A stretch of 64,000 bases of DNA, from the NCBI RefSeq assembly GCF_014647155.1, contig NZ_BMOQ01000003.1:62001-126000 (forward strand). Reading direction: 5' to 3'. Made by a program: the position numbers and the translations under genes. Origin of the DNA: Halarchaeum nitratireducens (GTDB lineage: Archaea > Halobacteriota > Halobacteria > Halobacteriales > Halobacteriaceae). A model generated the notes under the pieces. It was not told the origin of the DNA and made no database searches. It saw only the letters and a list, made by a program, of their open reading frames with translations. Each line of letters starts with the position of its first letter. Position 1 is the stretch's first letter. Below are positions 36,472 through 43,720 of this stretch, piece after piece.

Positions 36472-36663
36472 ATGTCTTCGCTTTCGCCGCGGCGCTATCG
36501 TGCGCTCGATCGCCTAACGAAGCTCCTCGGGCTCGTGCTGTTGACCGTCGCGCTCGTTCCCGGGACGCTTCACGGCCCGCTCAAAATCGCCTGCGGGCTT
36601 CTCGGACTCGCGCTCGGTGTCGCGACGGTGTTCGTCGAACCCGATACCGACGCCGAGGACTGA
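36472..36663 (+). CDS. Small membrane protein at the end of the bc cluster
   Basis: 63 residues, two hydrophobic helices (LTKLLGLVLLTVALVPGTL and PLKIACGLLGLALGVATVFV) with an acidic C-terminus (EPDTDAED). It begins 17 bases after cytochrome b on the same strand, so it is probably a small accessory subunit. Its TGA directly abuts the stop of the convergent glutaredoxin-like gene. No family name can be supported from sequence alone. Confidence 0.7.
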   Translation: MSSLSPRRYRALDRLTKLLGLVLLTVALVPGTLHGPLKIACGLLGLALGVATVFVEPDTDAED

Positions 36664-36915
36664 TTACGCCGCGTCCGCGAGCGCGCTCCGCAGGCGCGCC
36701 TCGTCGACCCGGTGCTCGAACGTGACACTGCCCTCGACCTCGACGTACGGGACGCGCTCACCGTACTCGGCTTCGAGCTCGGGGTCGGCGTCGACGTCGT
36801 GCGTCGTCACGGTCACCGCGACGTCGAGGTCGTCGACGACGTTCTCGATGGTTCGCTCGGCTTCGTCGCAGAGGCGACACTGCTCTCGTCTGTAGACGGT
36901 GATGGCGACGCTCAT
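36664..36915 (-). CDS. Glutaredoxin-like protein with CxxC active site
   Basis: 83 residues with a thioredoxin fold. The active site is CRLC in YRREQCRLCDEAERTIENV, and a cis-proline lies in ERVPYVEVEG. It belongs to the DUF836/glutaredoxin 2-like group. Its ATG overlaps the stop codon of the upstream membrane-protein gene (ATGA), so they share a transcript. It likely reduces disulphides or acts in metal handling; the partner is unknown. Confidence 0.88.
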   Translation of the reverse strand: MSVAITVYRREQCRLCDEAERTIENVVDDLDVAVTVTTHDVDADPELEAEYGERVPYVEVEGSVTFEHRVDEARLRSALADAA

Positions 36916-37124
36916 CGTCCGACCCGGTAGACGAGTGCGAGGAGCGCGGCACCGACGAAGAACGTGAGCACGCAACCGACGATCTGGACGATCATCACGC
37001 CCGCGCCGCCGGTGTACTGCCACGGTCTCCCGACGAGCGTCGCGATCGCGACGAGCGCGAGATAGACGCCGAGGACGGTTCCGAGTGCGTCGAACGGATC
37101 GTAGCCGGCGAGAGTTCCTGCCAT
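36912..37124 (-). CDS. Small hypothetical membrane protein upstream of the glutaredoxin-like gene
   Basis: 70 residues, two helices (ALGTVLGVYLALVAIATLVG and VGCVLTFFVGAALLALVYRV) separated by RPWQYTGGAGVMIVQ. The stop overlaps the glutaredoxin-like start by four bases. No family recognised. The 3' side faces the bc cluster; the 5' side faces tRNA-Lys. Confidence 0.65.
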   Translation of the reverse strand: MAGTLAGYDPFDALGTVLGVYLALVAIATLVGRPWQYTGGAGVMIVQIVGCVLTFFVGAALLALVYRVGR

Positions 37125-37205
37125 ACCCGTATCTCTCTGCGTCGTCGCCCCTAACGCTACCGGATGCGTCCGCGCGACCGGTCGCACCGCTCGTCGATCG
37201 AGAGC

Positions 37206-37227
37206 GGGCCGAGCGCGATCTGAACAC
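37206..37227 (-). repeat. Direct repeat of the tRNA-Lys 3' end (possible att scar)
   Basis: These 22 bases match the 3' terminal 22 bases of the tRNA-Lys gene (37311-37332) at 21 positions and in the same orientation, 105 bases downstream of the tRNA 3' end. Tyrosine-recombinase integrons and viruses of archaea use tRNA 3' ends as attachment sites and leave such duplications. No integrase gene or element lies between the copies, so this would be a scar. Confidence 0.55.
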
Positions 37228-37255
37228 TGGCCGCCGCTCGTCGTCCTCGCGTCGT

Positions 37256-37281
37256 CGTGCGTTCGAATCTCGCCGCGGCCG
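37256..37281 (+). other. Orphan tRNA T-arm/acceptor-like fragment
   Basis: GTTCGAATC, the consensus T-loop context, is followed by a possible T-stem strand and CGCGGCC, resembling the 3' end of a plus-strand tRNA. No D-arm or anticodon arm can be built upstream within a normal tRNA length. It may be a relic of another tRNA at the same integration hotspot. Confidence 0.3.
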
Positions 37282-37310
37282 GTTCACGCGTCGCTCCGCG
37301 AGCGGTGTAC

Positions 37311-37383
<73 letters not shown>

Positions 37384-37428
37384 TCATCGGGTACGTGGTG
37401 GGGGCGGCGTTAAACGTTTACCATCCGC

Positions 37429-38088
37429 TCATTCGAGGTACTCTTCGAGGGCGTCGGTCACGACGGCCCCCGGAGTCACGTCCTCGACGGCCGCCCGTCG
37501 TCTGAGCTCCCGATAGGTGTCGAGCGGGAGCGAGACGGTGAGCTCGCCGGGCGTGACGCCGCGCTCGCGCAGCGCGTCCTCGATGGGCCGACCGTCGTTC
37601 ACCTCGCTGGCGATCGCGCGCACCTCGCGGACGGTGAGGTCGTTGTCGATGGCGGCGAACGCGAGCTGATAGCGCGCTTCGCCCCCGACGCGCGCGATGT
37701 GCTTCGCCGCGGTCGGTGCGATATGGCCCGCGGCGACGTGTCGACGGACGGGACGCGGGAGGTCGTGGACGCGCGCCCACTTTCGGATGAACGAGACGGT
37801 GACGCCGTCGCCGGCGCGCTCGGCCGCGGCCTTATAAGACCCCTCGGCGCGGACGAGCGCCGCGCAGGCCGCCGCCCCGCGGAGCATGTAGAACCGATCG
37901 TCGCCGAGCTCGCCGCCCGCGAACGATGCGACGGTCTCGGCGGCGTCGGCGACGCTCTCGGGATCGGTCGGATCGAATTCGACGGCCTCCTGTGCGCGCT
38001 CCCCGGCGACGCGCTCGTCGCCGCGGATGACGGGTCGCCCCACCGGTGACTCGCGGTCCGTCGGCGGAATCTCTGACCCGTCGCTCAT
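37429..38088 (-). CDS. Conserved haloarchaeal regulatory-type protein (DUF7119-like)
   Basis: 219 residues. The middle region has helix-turn-helix character (SYKAAAERAGDGVTVSFIRK, then HIAPTAAKHIARVGGEARYQ), like the ParB/KorB HTH. The C-terminal 45 residues (LTVSLPLDTYRELRRRAAVE plus VTPGAVVTDALEEYLE) resemble a ribbon-helix-helix. A DNA-binding regulator is likely, but the target is unknown. A TTTATATC box on the minus strand about 25 bases before the ATG gives a leaderless promoter; longer upstream frames are rejected for that reason. Confidence 0.75.
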   Translation of the reverse strand: MSDGSEIPPTDRESPVGRPVIRGDERVAGERAQEAVEFDPTDPESVADAAETVASFAGGELGDDRFYMLRGAAACAALVRAEGSYKAAAERAGDGVTVSFIRKWARVHDLPRPVRRHVAAGHIAPTAAKHIARVGGEARYQLAFAAIDNDLTVREVRAIASEVNDGRPIEDALRERGVTPGELTVSLPLDTYRELRRRAAVEDVTPGAVVTDALEEYLE

Positions 38089-38119
38089 ATCCTTGCTAGA
38101 ACGTCTCCGATATAAATCT

Positions 38120-38239
38120 CTACTCCTCGGCGCGCCGCTCGCTGAGGTGCTCCCAGATCTCGGTGCACCCCGCCCCCGGCTCGACATCGTCGAGATGATC
38201 GTCCCCGTCGCGGCCGGCCTCGGTTTGTGTCTCTGCCAT
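38120..38239 (-). CDS. 39-residue acidic small protein, conserved-looking
   Basis: ATG to TAG, 39 codons. The product is strongly acidic with a distinctive end: DDVEPGAGCTEIWEHLSERR, containing one Cys. The composition is haloarchaeal rather than GC-noise, and a TATA-like box on the minus strand (CTTATACC, about 38263-38270) lies about 27 bases before the ATG. A short gap separates it from the DUF7119-like gene on the same strand. I recall similar short C-termini in other haloarchaea but cannot verify this. Function is unknown. The 250 bases upstream hold only a stem ACTACCCG/CGGGTAGT (38287-38312). Confidence 0.65.
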   Translation of the reverse strand: MAETQTEAGRDGDDHLDDVEPGAGCTEIWEHLSERRAEE

Positions 38240-38489
38240 GTGCCCCTTCGTACGACCCCCATCGGTATAAGGACGCCCCAGAGCGCACTACCCGCCTTTG
38301 CTTCCGGGTAGTAGTGATTCCCGCCCCTTTCGACGACGCCGAGCGACCCGTCGAGATACGGGTACATCGTCGCCTCGAAAGCCCAGGACGCGGGGAGTCG
38401 GCGGACGCGACAGATCGCGGTCGTGCCATCGGACCCAGTACCGGCAACAAAGTCTGCTTATCCGGTCCCGATTCCGACGCGGCGGTCGA

Positions 38490-39761
38490 TCAGATCGTGT
38501 GTGTCTCGCCCGTGTCCGGCGCCGTCGCGTCGTAGCCGTCGGCGCGGAGGTCGGCGGCGAACCGACCGGTCGCGTCGCCGTGCACCGCGAAGACGCGCGC
38601 GTCGCGGTAGGCGTCGAGGAACGAGCGGAGACCGTCGCGGTCGGCGTGTGCGGAGAAGTCGAACGACGCCGTGCGCGCCGCGATCGGGAGGGTGCGCCCG
38701 TCGAACTCCGCTCGACCGCGTTCGAGCAGGTCGTAGCCCGGCGTTCCCGGGACCTGATGGCCGACGAACGCGACGAGGTTCGTCGGGTCGCCGCGAATCG
38801 CGGGGACGTACGTCATCGCCGGGCCACCGGTGAGCATCCCCGACGTCGTGATGACGACGGCGTTCTGCTCGGCGATGCGTTTCTTCTGACCGCGCCCGCC
38901 CGTGACGAAGCGGGCGTTTCCCATGGCCGCGCGGAACGCTTCGGGGTCGCGGAGGAACCCGTCGACGCCTCGCAGCCGTTTCGCCACGTCGACCCCCATC
39001 CCGTCGACGTAGCAGTCGATGTCGTGTGCCGCACAGACGAGCATCGCTTCCTGCGTGCGTCCGACCGCGAACGCGGGTACGACGACGGTCCCGCCTCGGT
39101 GAACCGTCTCCCTGAGCTCGCGTGCGAACCGCCGTTCCGTCTCGCGCCGCCGCCCCCGACTCACGTCCGCGTACGTGCTCTCGCAGACGACGACGTCGGC
39201 GTCGGGGCGCGCCGTCGAGCCCGAAAGCAGGCGTTGTCCCTCCGTGTGGAAGTCCCCGGTGTAGAGCAAGCGGGTGTCGTCGTCCCCGGACTGCGTTCTG
39301 CTTCCGTCGGGACTCCGTCCCGATTCGTCGACGAGGACGTGTGCGCTCCCCGGGATGTGGCCGGCGTCGAAGAGCGTGACCGTGTGGCCCGCGGCCTCGA
39401 ACGGTACGCCGTACGCGTGCGTCTGCGAGACTTCGCCGAGCGCGCCGATCTCCGCGCGGGTGAACGGCCGGTCGTAGCGATCGGCCTGTAGCTTCAGAGT
39501 GTCCCGGGCGAGGAGGTCGGCGAGCTCGCGCGTCGGCGGCGTCCAGTGAACCGACGGCCGGCGACCCCCCTTCAACAGGCTCGGCACCGCGCCGACGTGA
39601 TCGAGGTGGGCGTGCGAGACGACGACGGCGTCCGGTTCGACGTCCGGCGGCGTTCTCGCCGGCGTCCCGCCTTCGAGTCCGTAGTCGATGAGGAGCGAGT
39701 CGTTCACCAGCAGGGCGCTGCGACCGATGCCGTTCGCCCCGCCGAGGAACCGTACGTCCAT
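38490..39761 (-). CDS. Metallo-beta-lactamase/beta-CASP RNA nuclease (aCPSF2/RNase J-like)
   Basis: 423 residues. The MBL motifs are HAHLDHVGAVPSLL (HxHxDH), the distal His in FDAGHIPGSAHVLV, TGDFHTEGQRL and ESTYADVSRGRR. The beta-CASP domain follows (VVVPAFAVGRTQEAMLVCAA, TSGMLTGGPAMTYVP) and the RMMBL motif SFDFSAHADRDGLRSF with a terminal VFAVHGDATG. There are no N-terminal KH domains, so it is the aCPSF2-like class rather than aCPSF1. A role in mRNA or rRNA 3'-end processing or decay is expected. Confidence 0.92.
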   Translation of the reverse strand: MDVRFLGGANGIGRSALLVNDSLLIDYGLEGGTPARTPPDVEPDAVVVSHAHLDHVGAVPSLLKGGRRPSVHWTPPTRELADLLARDTLKLQADRYDRPFTRAEIGALGEVSQTHAYGVPFEAAGHTVTLFDAGHIPGSAHVLVDESGRSPDGSRTQSGDDDTRLLYTGDFHTEGQRLLSGSTARPDADVVVCESTYADVSRGRRRETERRFARELRETVHRGGTVVVPAFAVGRTQEAMLVCAAHDIDCYVDGMGVDVAKRLRGVDGFLRDPEAFRAAMGNARFVTGGRGQKKRIAEQNAVVITTSGMLTGGPAMTYVPAIRGDPTNLVAFVGHQVPGTPGYDLLERGRAEFDGRTLPIAARTASFDFSAHADRDGLRSFLDAYRDARVFAVHGDATGRFAADLRADGYDATAPDTGETHTI

Positions 39762-39886
39762 CGGTCCGACGCTACTCGCCCGCGGCGTTTGGGCCCGTCG
39801 GTCCCGCGACCGGACACCAGTCGAACCGTGTGACTCACCCTCGTGACTTTAGTCGTCGGGGGCCTCACGTCCGAGTACCACGCCAT

Positions 39887-41821
39887 ATGAACGAGGGTAC
39901 GTCCTCTCCGGGCCGGCCGACCGCCGCGAACGCATCCCGGATCGATCCGCCGCCCGCGTTCGTCGAGCGGGCGAACGTCACCGATCGATCGATCCGGGAG
40001 GGCTTCGCGGATCGCTGGCCGGAGTGCTGGGATCGGGCCGCGGCCTTCCTCGACTGGTCGTCGTCGTACGATCGAGTGCTGGACGCCGCGAACGGATACG
40101 ACTGGTTCGCCGGCGGCGCGTTGAACGCGTCGTACAACTGCGTCGACAGGCACGTCGAGGCCGGCCGGAAGAGCCACGCGGCCCTCAAGTGGGAGGGTCG
40201 CCTCGGCGAGACGCGGACGTACACGTACCACGACCTCTACCGCGAGGTGAACGCGCTCGCCGCCGCCCTCCGCGAGCGGGGCGTCGAGGCCGGTGACGTC
40301 GTCACGACGTACATGCCGGTACTCCCGGAGCTCCCGGTGACGATGCTCGCATGCGCCCGTCTCGGCGCCGTCCACTCGGTCGTCTTCGCCGGCTACTCGG
40401 CCGACGCTCTCGCCATGCGACTCGCCGACACCGAGTCGGCGTGGCTGCTCACCTGCGACGGCTACTACCGGCGCGGGACCGCCCACGACCTGAAGCGGAA
40501 GGCGGACAACGCCTGTCTCCGCGCCCCGCAGTCGGTCGATCGCATCATCGTCGACCGGCTCGACGACGACCGATCCTACGGCGACAACTACGCCGAGTAC
40601 GCGACCCTCCTCGACGAGTACGCCGGGGAGACGGTCGATCCGGTCCCCCGAGAGTCGAGCGATCCTCTCTTCGTCATCTACACCTCGGGGACCACCGGTC
40701 GTCCGAAGGCTGTCCGACACGCGACCGGCGGCTATCTCGCACAGGTCGCGTGGACGTCTCACGCCGTCCTCGACCTCGAACCCGGTGACACGCACCTCTG
40801 CTCGGCGGATGTCGGGTGGATCACGGGGCACTCGTACGTCGTCTACGGCCCGCTCGCGCTCGGGGCGACGACGGTGTTGTACGAGGGAACGCCGGACTAC
40901 CCCGAGCGGGACCACCTCTGGGAGATCGTCGAGCGCAACGCCGTCGACGTCTTCTACACGGCGCCGACGGTCATCCGCGCGTTCATGAAGTGGGGCGCGG
41001 AGCACCCCCAGCGCCACGATCTCTCCTCGCTGCGGTTGCTCGGAACCGTCGGCGAACCGATCGACGAGACGACGTGGCGGTGGTACTACGACCACGTCGG
41101 GAACGGCGCCTGTGCGCTCGTCGATACGTGGTGGCAGACCGAGACCGGCGGGATCGTGGTCTCTACGCTGCCCGGCGTCGACGGGATGCGCCCGGGCACC
41201 GCCGGCCCGCCCCTCCCGGGCATCTCCGCCGACGTCGTCGACGCGTGCGGTGAGCCGGTCGACCCGGGTGAATCCGGTTCGCTCGTCCTCACCCGCCCCT
41301 GGCCCGGCATGGCGCTCGGCCTCGGCGACTCGACGGGCGAGGCGCCCACGGCGTGGCGCTATGAGACGGGCGACGCGGCGGCCGTCGACGCGGACGGCTA
41401 CCTCCGGCTTCTTGGCCGCGAGGGGAACGCCCTCAACGTCGCCGGGCAGCGACTGGGAACGCGCGAGCTCGAGGCGGCGATCGTCGGCGTCGACGGCGTC
41501 GCCGAGGCGGCGGTCGTCGGCGTCGACGGTCCCCAGAGCGATACCGCCCTCTACGCGTACGTCACGCCGCAGCGCGACGCCGGGTCCGCGGGACCGCTGC
41601 GCGAGCGGGTGCGTGCGGCCGTCGCGGCCGCCATTGGTCGGTTCGCCACCCCGGATGTCGTCGTCTTCACGCCCGACCTCCCGAAGACCCGCTCCGGGAA
41701 GGTCCTCCGGCGCCACCTCCGACAGATCGCCAGCGGTGAGCGAGTCTCCGATACGGAACCGCTTCGCAACCCCGAGATCGTCGGCGAGCTCGAATCGATC
41801 GTCGACGGCGTTTCGGAGTAA
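39887..41821 (+). CDS. Acetyl-CoA synthetase paralogue with altered hinge motif
   Basis: 644 residues. AMP-forming acyl-CoA synthetase of the ACS group: P-loop YTSGTTGRPKAVRHATGGYL, WITGHSYVVYGPLALGATT, and VDTWWQTETGGIVVSTLPG keep the acetate-pocket Trp, and LPKTRSGKVLRRHLR keeps the regulatory Lys. However, the canonical GRxDDVxNVSGHRLGT hinge reads GREGNALNVAGQRLGT (about residues 510-525), so both hinge aspartates and the His are replaced, and the segment before it is about 20 residues shorter than in the neighbouring copy. The start ATG is chosen by homology with that copy. It may be impaired or act on another substrate. Confidence 0.88.
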   Translation: MNEGTSSPGRPTAANASRIDPPPAFVERANVTDRSIREGFADRWPECWDRAAAFLDWSSSYDRVLDAANGYDWFAGGALNASYNCVDRHVEAGRKSHAALKWEGRLGETRTYTYHDLYREVNALAAALRERGVEAGDVVTTYMPVLPELPVTMLACARLGAVHSVVFAGYSADALAMRLADTESAWLLTCDGYYRRGTAHDLKRKADNACLRAPQSVDRIIVDRLDDDRSYGDNYAEYATLLDEYAGETVDPVPRESSDPLFVIYTSGTTGRPKAVRHATGGYLAQVAWTSHAVLDLEPGDTHLCSADVGWITGHSYVVYGPLALGATTVLYEGTPDYPERDHLWEIVERNAVDVFYTAPTVIRAFMKWGAEHPQRHDLSSLRLLGTVGEPIDETTWRWYYDHVGNGACALVDTWWQTETGGIVVSTLPGVDGMRPGTAGPPLPGISADVVDACGEPVDPGESGSLVLTRPWPGMALGLGDSTGEAPTAWRYETGDAAAVDADGYLRLLGREGNALNVAGQRLGTRELEAAIVGVDGVAEAAVVGVDGPQSDTALYAYVTPQRDAGSAGPLRERVRAAVAAAIGRFATPDVVVFTPDLPKTRSGKVLRRHLRQIASGERVSDTEPLRNPEIVGELESIVDGVSE

Positions 41822-41936
41822 GGCGAAAACGCGAAACCGAACTCCGAGATAGCGGCTCCTCTCTTCTCACATTCAGACCGTTGGTGACTCTCACCACCCA
41901 ACGCTTATTTCGCGATAGTATCAAGAGCGAAACGGC

Positions 41937-43649
41937 ATGGACGACCCGTCGGCCGGAGCGCCGCTCACGACGGCCGAATACGAGCGCCTCGTCGACGCCG
42001 CCGACTCGTACCGCACGGAACTCCTCGTCGCCCTCTGCGGGCGCGTCGGCCTGCGGCCCGGCGAGATCGCACGCCTCCGCCCCGGCGACCTCACCCGGAC
42101 GTCGAGCGACCACGACTTCCTCGCGGTCCCGGGGGACGACGACACGCGCGACGCCTACGTTCCGCCGGCCGCCGCGGCCGACGTCCGCAAGTACGCCGGC
42201 GCGGCCGACATCGCCGACGACGAACCGCTCTTCGACGTGACGCCGCGCCGTCTCCAGATGCTGATCGCGGAGGTCGCGGAGCGGGCCGCCGACGGTGACG
42301 ACGACCGCCTCGCCGACGTCTCCACGCGCGACCTCCGCGCGCACTTCGCCGCTCGCCTGCTCGGGGCCGGCGTCGACCCCCGCATCGTCCGCGAAGCGGG
42401 TGGGTGGTCGAGCCTCGCCAGCTTGGAGCCGTACGCCGATCCGCCGACCCGCGCGGAGGTCGCCGCCGCGCTGAGCGACGAAGCGGCGGCCGGGAGCGAC
42501 GCCTCACCGACGGAGCCGGACCGCGAACGACCCGATCGCTCGGGGTTCGCGGAGGCGGCGACGGCCCTCGGTGCGGCGCTCGAGGACGTGGCGACCAGAC
42601 CGGCGGTCGAGGAGCGGGCGTGCGAGGCGCTCGCCGCGACGTGCGGGCCGGCGGTGATCTGCGACGAGCGTGGGGAGATCCGGGCGTCGACCGGCGTCGA
42701 CGACCCGGACGCCCGCGCGGCGATCGCGGACGTGTTGGACGAGACGGCCCTCCTCGACGTCGAGGGCGGCGTTCGGTTCGTCGAGCGCGACCTCACCGCC
42801 GAGGCGTGGCGGGCCGACCGGACGCTGGCGTCCAGCGCCATCCGCGCCGGCGACCGCGTCCACGGGCTCCTCTGTGTCGTCGTCGGCCCGTCCACGTCGA
42901 CCAGCGGCCTTCGACGCGCGCTCGTCGACGCTGGGCGGCGCGTCGGGTGGGCGGTGGCGGCGACCGAGCGCAAGGAGCGACTGCTCTCCGATACGGGCGT
43001 CGAACTGGTGTTCGAGGTGGACGCGGGGTCGTTCTTCGCGTCGGCGTCCCGGGCGCTCGACTGTCGACTGGAGCTCGACGGGCTCGTCCCGATGGCCGAT
43101 CAGTCGCTCCTCTGCTTCGTCGCGGCGCGTGAGGTTTCGGTCGACGCCCTCCTCGACCGGGCCGCCGCGTCGAACGGGATCGCCGACGTTCGCCTCATCC
43201 GCGACGCGGGCGAGCGCGCACAGCTTGAGTTCGTCGTCCGCTCGGACGCGCCGATCGCGGAGATCGTGCGACGCGGTGGCGCCGTGGAGTCGGTGACGGC
43301 CGCCGACGGGGTCGCGCGCGTCGCCGCCGTCTTCCCGACACAGACCGACGTCCGAACGCTCGTCGAGGACGTCACCGCGGCGCACCCCGGTGTCTCGTTC
43401 CGGGCCAAACGCGAGGCCGTGCGGCGCGAGTCGCCGGACGACGTCCACCGGACGGTGGAGCACGAGCTGACCGATAAACAGCGAGTGACGCTCCGCGCGG
43501 CGTACTTCGCGGGCTACTTCGAGTGGCCGCGCGGCAGCACCGCGGAAGAGCTCGCGGGCTCCATGGGCGTCTCGGCACCGACACTGCACAACCACCTTCG
43601 AAAGGCCCAACAGAAGGTCTTCACCGCGCTGTTCGACTCGTCCTCGTGA
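41937..43649 (+). CDS. HTH-10 (Bat-type) regulator with N-terminal tyrosine-recombinase-like domain
   Basis: 570 residues. Residues about 9-170 resemble a tyrosine recombinase catalytic domain: CGRVGLRPGEIARLRPGDL (Arg40), then STRDLRAHFAARLLGAGVD (Arg131, Arg134), GGWSSLASLEPYAD (Trp157, Tyr166). The His of HxxR is replaced by Arg131 and no beta-hairpin Lys is apparent, so catalysis is doubtful. Residues about 185-340 form a GAF-like sensor and about 340-500 the bacterio-opsin-activator region. The C-terminus is HTH-10 (LTDKQRVTLRAAYFAGYFEW, then GSTAEELAGSMGVSAPTLHN). It lies between the two acs genes, so it probably regulates acetate use. Confidence 0.85.
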   Translation: MDDPSAGAPLTTAEYERLVDAADSYRTELLVALCGRVGLRPGEIARLRPGDLTRTSSDHDFLAVPGDDDTRDAYVPPAAAADVRKYAGAADIADDEPLFDVTPRRLQMLIAEVAERAADGDDDRLADVSTRDLRAHFAARLLGAGVDPRIVREAGGWSSLASLEPYADPPTRAEVAAALSDEAAAGSDASPTEPDRERPDRSGFAEAATALGAALEDVATRPAVEERACEALAATCGPAVICDERGEIRASTGVDDPDARAAIADVLDETALLDVEGGVRFVERDLTAEAWRADRTLASSAIRAGDRVHGLLCVVVGPSTSTSGLRRALVDAGRRVGWAVAATERKERLLSDTGVELVFEVDAGSFFASASRALDCRLELDGLVPMADQSLLCFVAAREVSVDALLDRAAASNGIADVRLIRDAGERAQLEFVVRSDAPIAEIVRRGGAVESVTAADGVARVAAVFPTQTDVRTLVEDVTAAHPGVSFRAKREAVRRESPDDVHRTVEHELTDKQRVTLRAAYFAGYFEWPRGSTAEELAGSMGVSAPTLHNHLRKAQQKVFTALFDSSS

Positions 43650-43720
43650 TGGTGGCGCTCGGGTGTGCCAACTAATTAGAATGAATGTTTATTACAATAG
43701 CTTCGATTGCTACGTGTGGT

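Noticed and set aside
37229-37281. Possible second tRNA between the att-like repeats
   Set aside because: Only 53 bases separate the matching acceptor-like ends and no anticodon arm can be folded.
38240-38367. Minus-strand ATG at 38367 giving MYPYLDGSLGVVERGGNHYY and onward
   Set aside because: The frame soon turns into Ser/Arg/Gly-rich sequence overlapping the 39-residue gene in another frame; no promoter seen.
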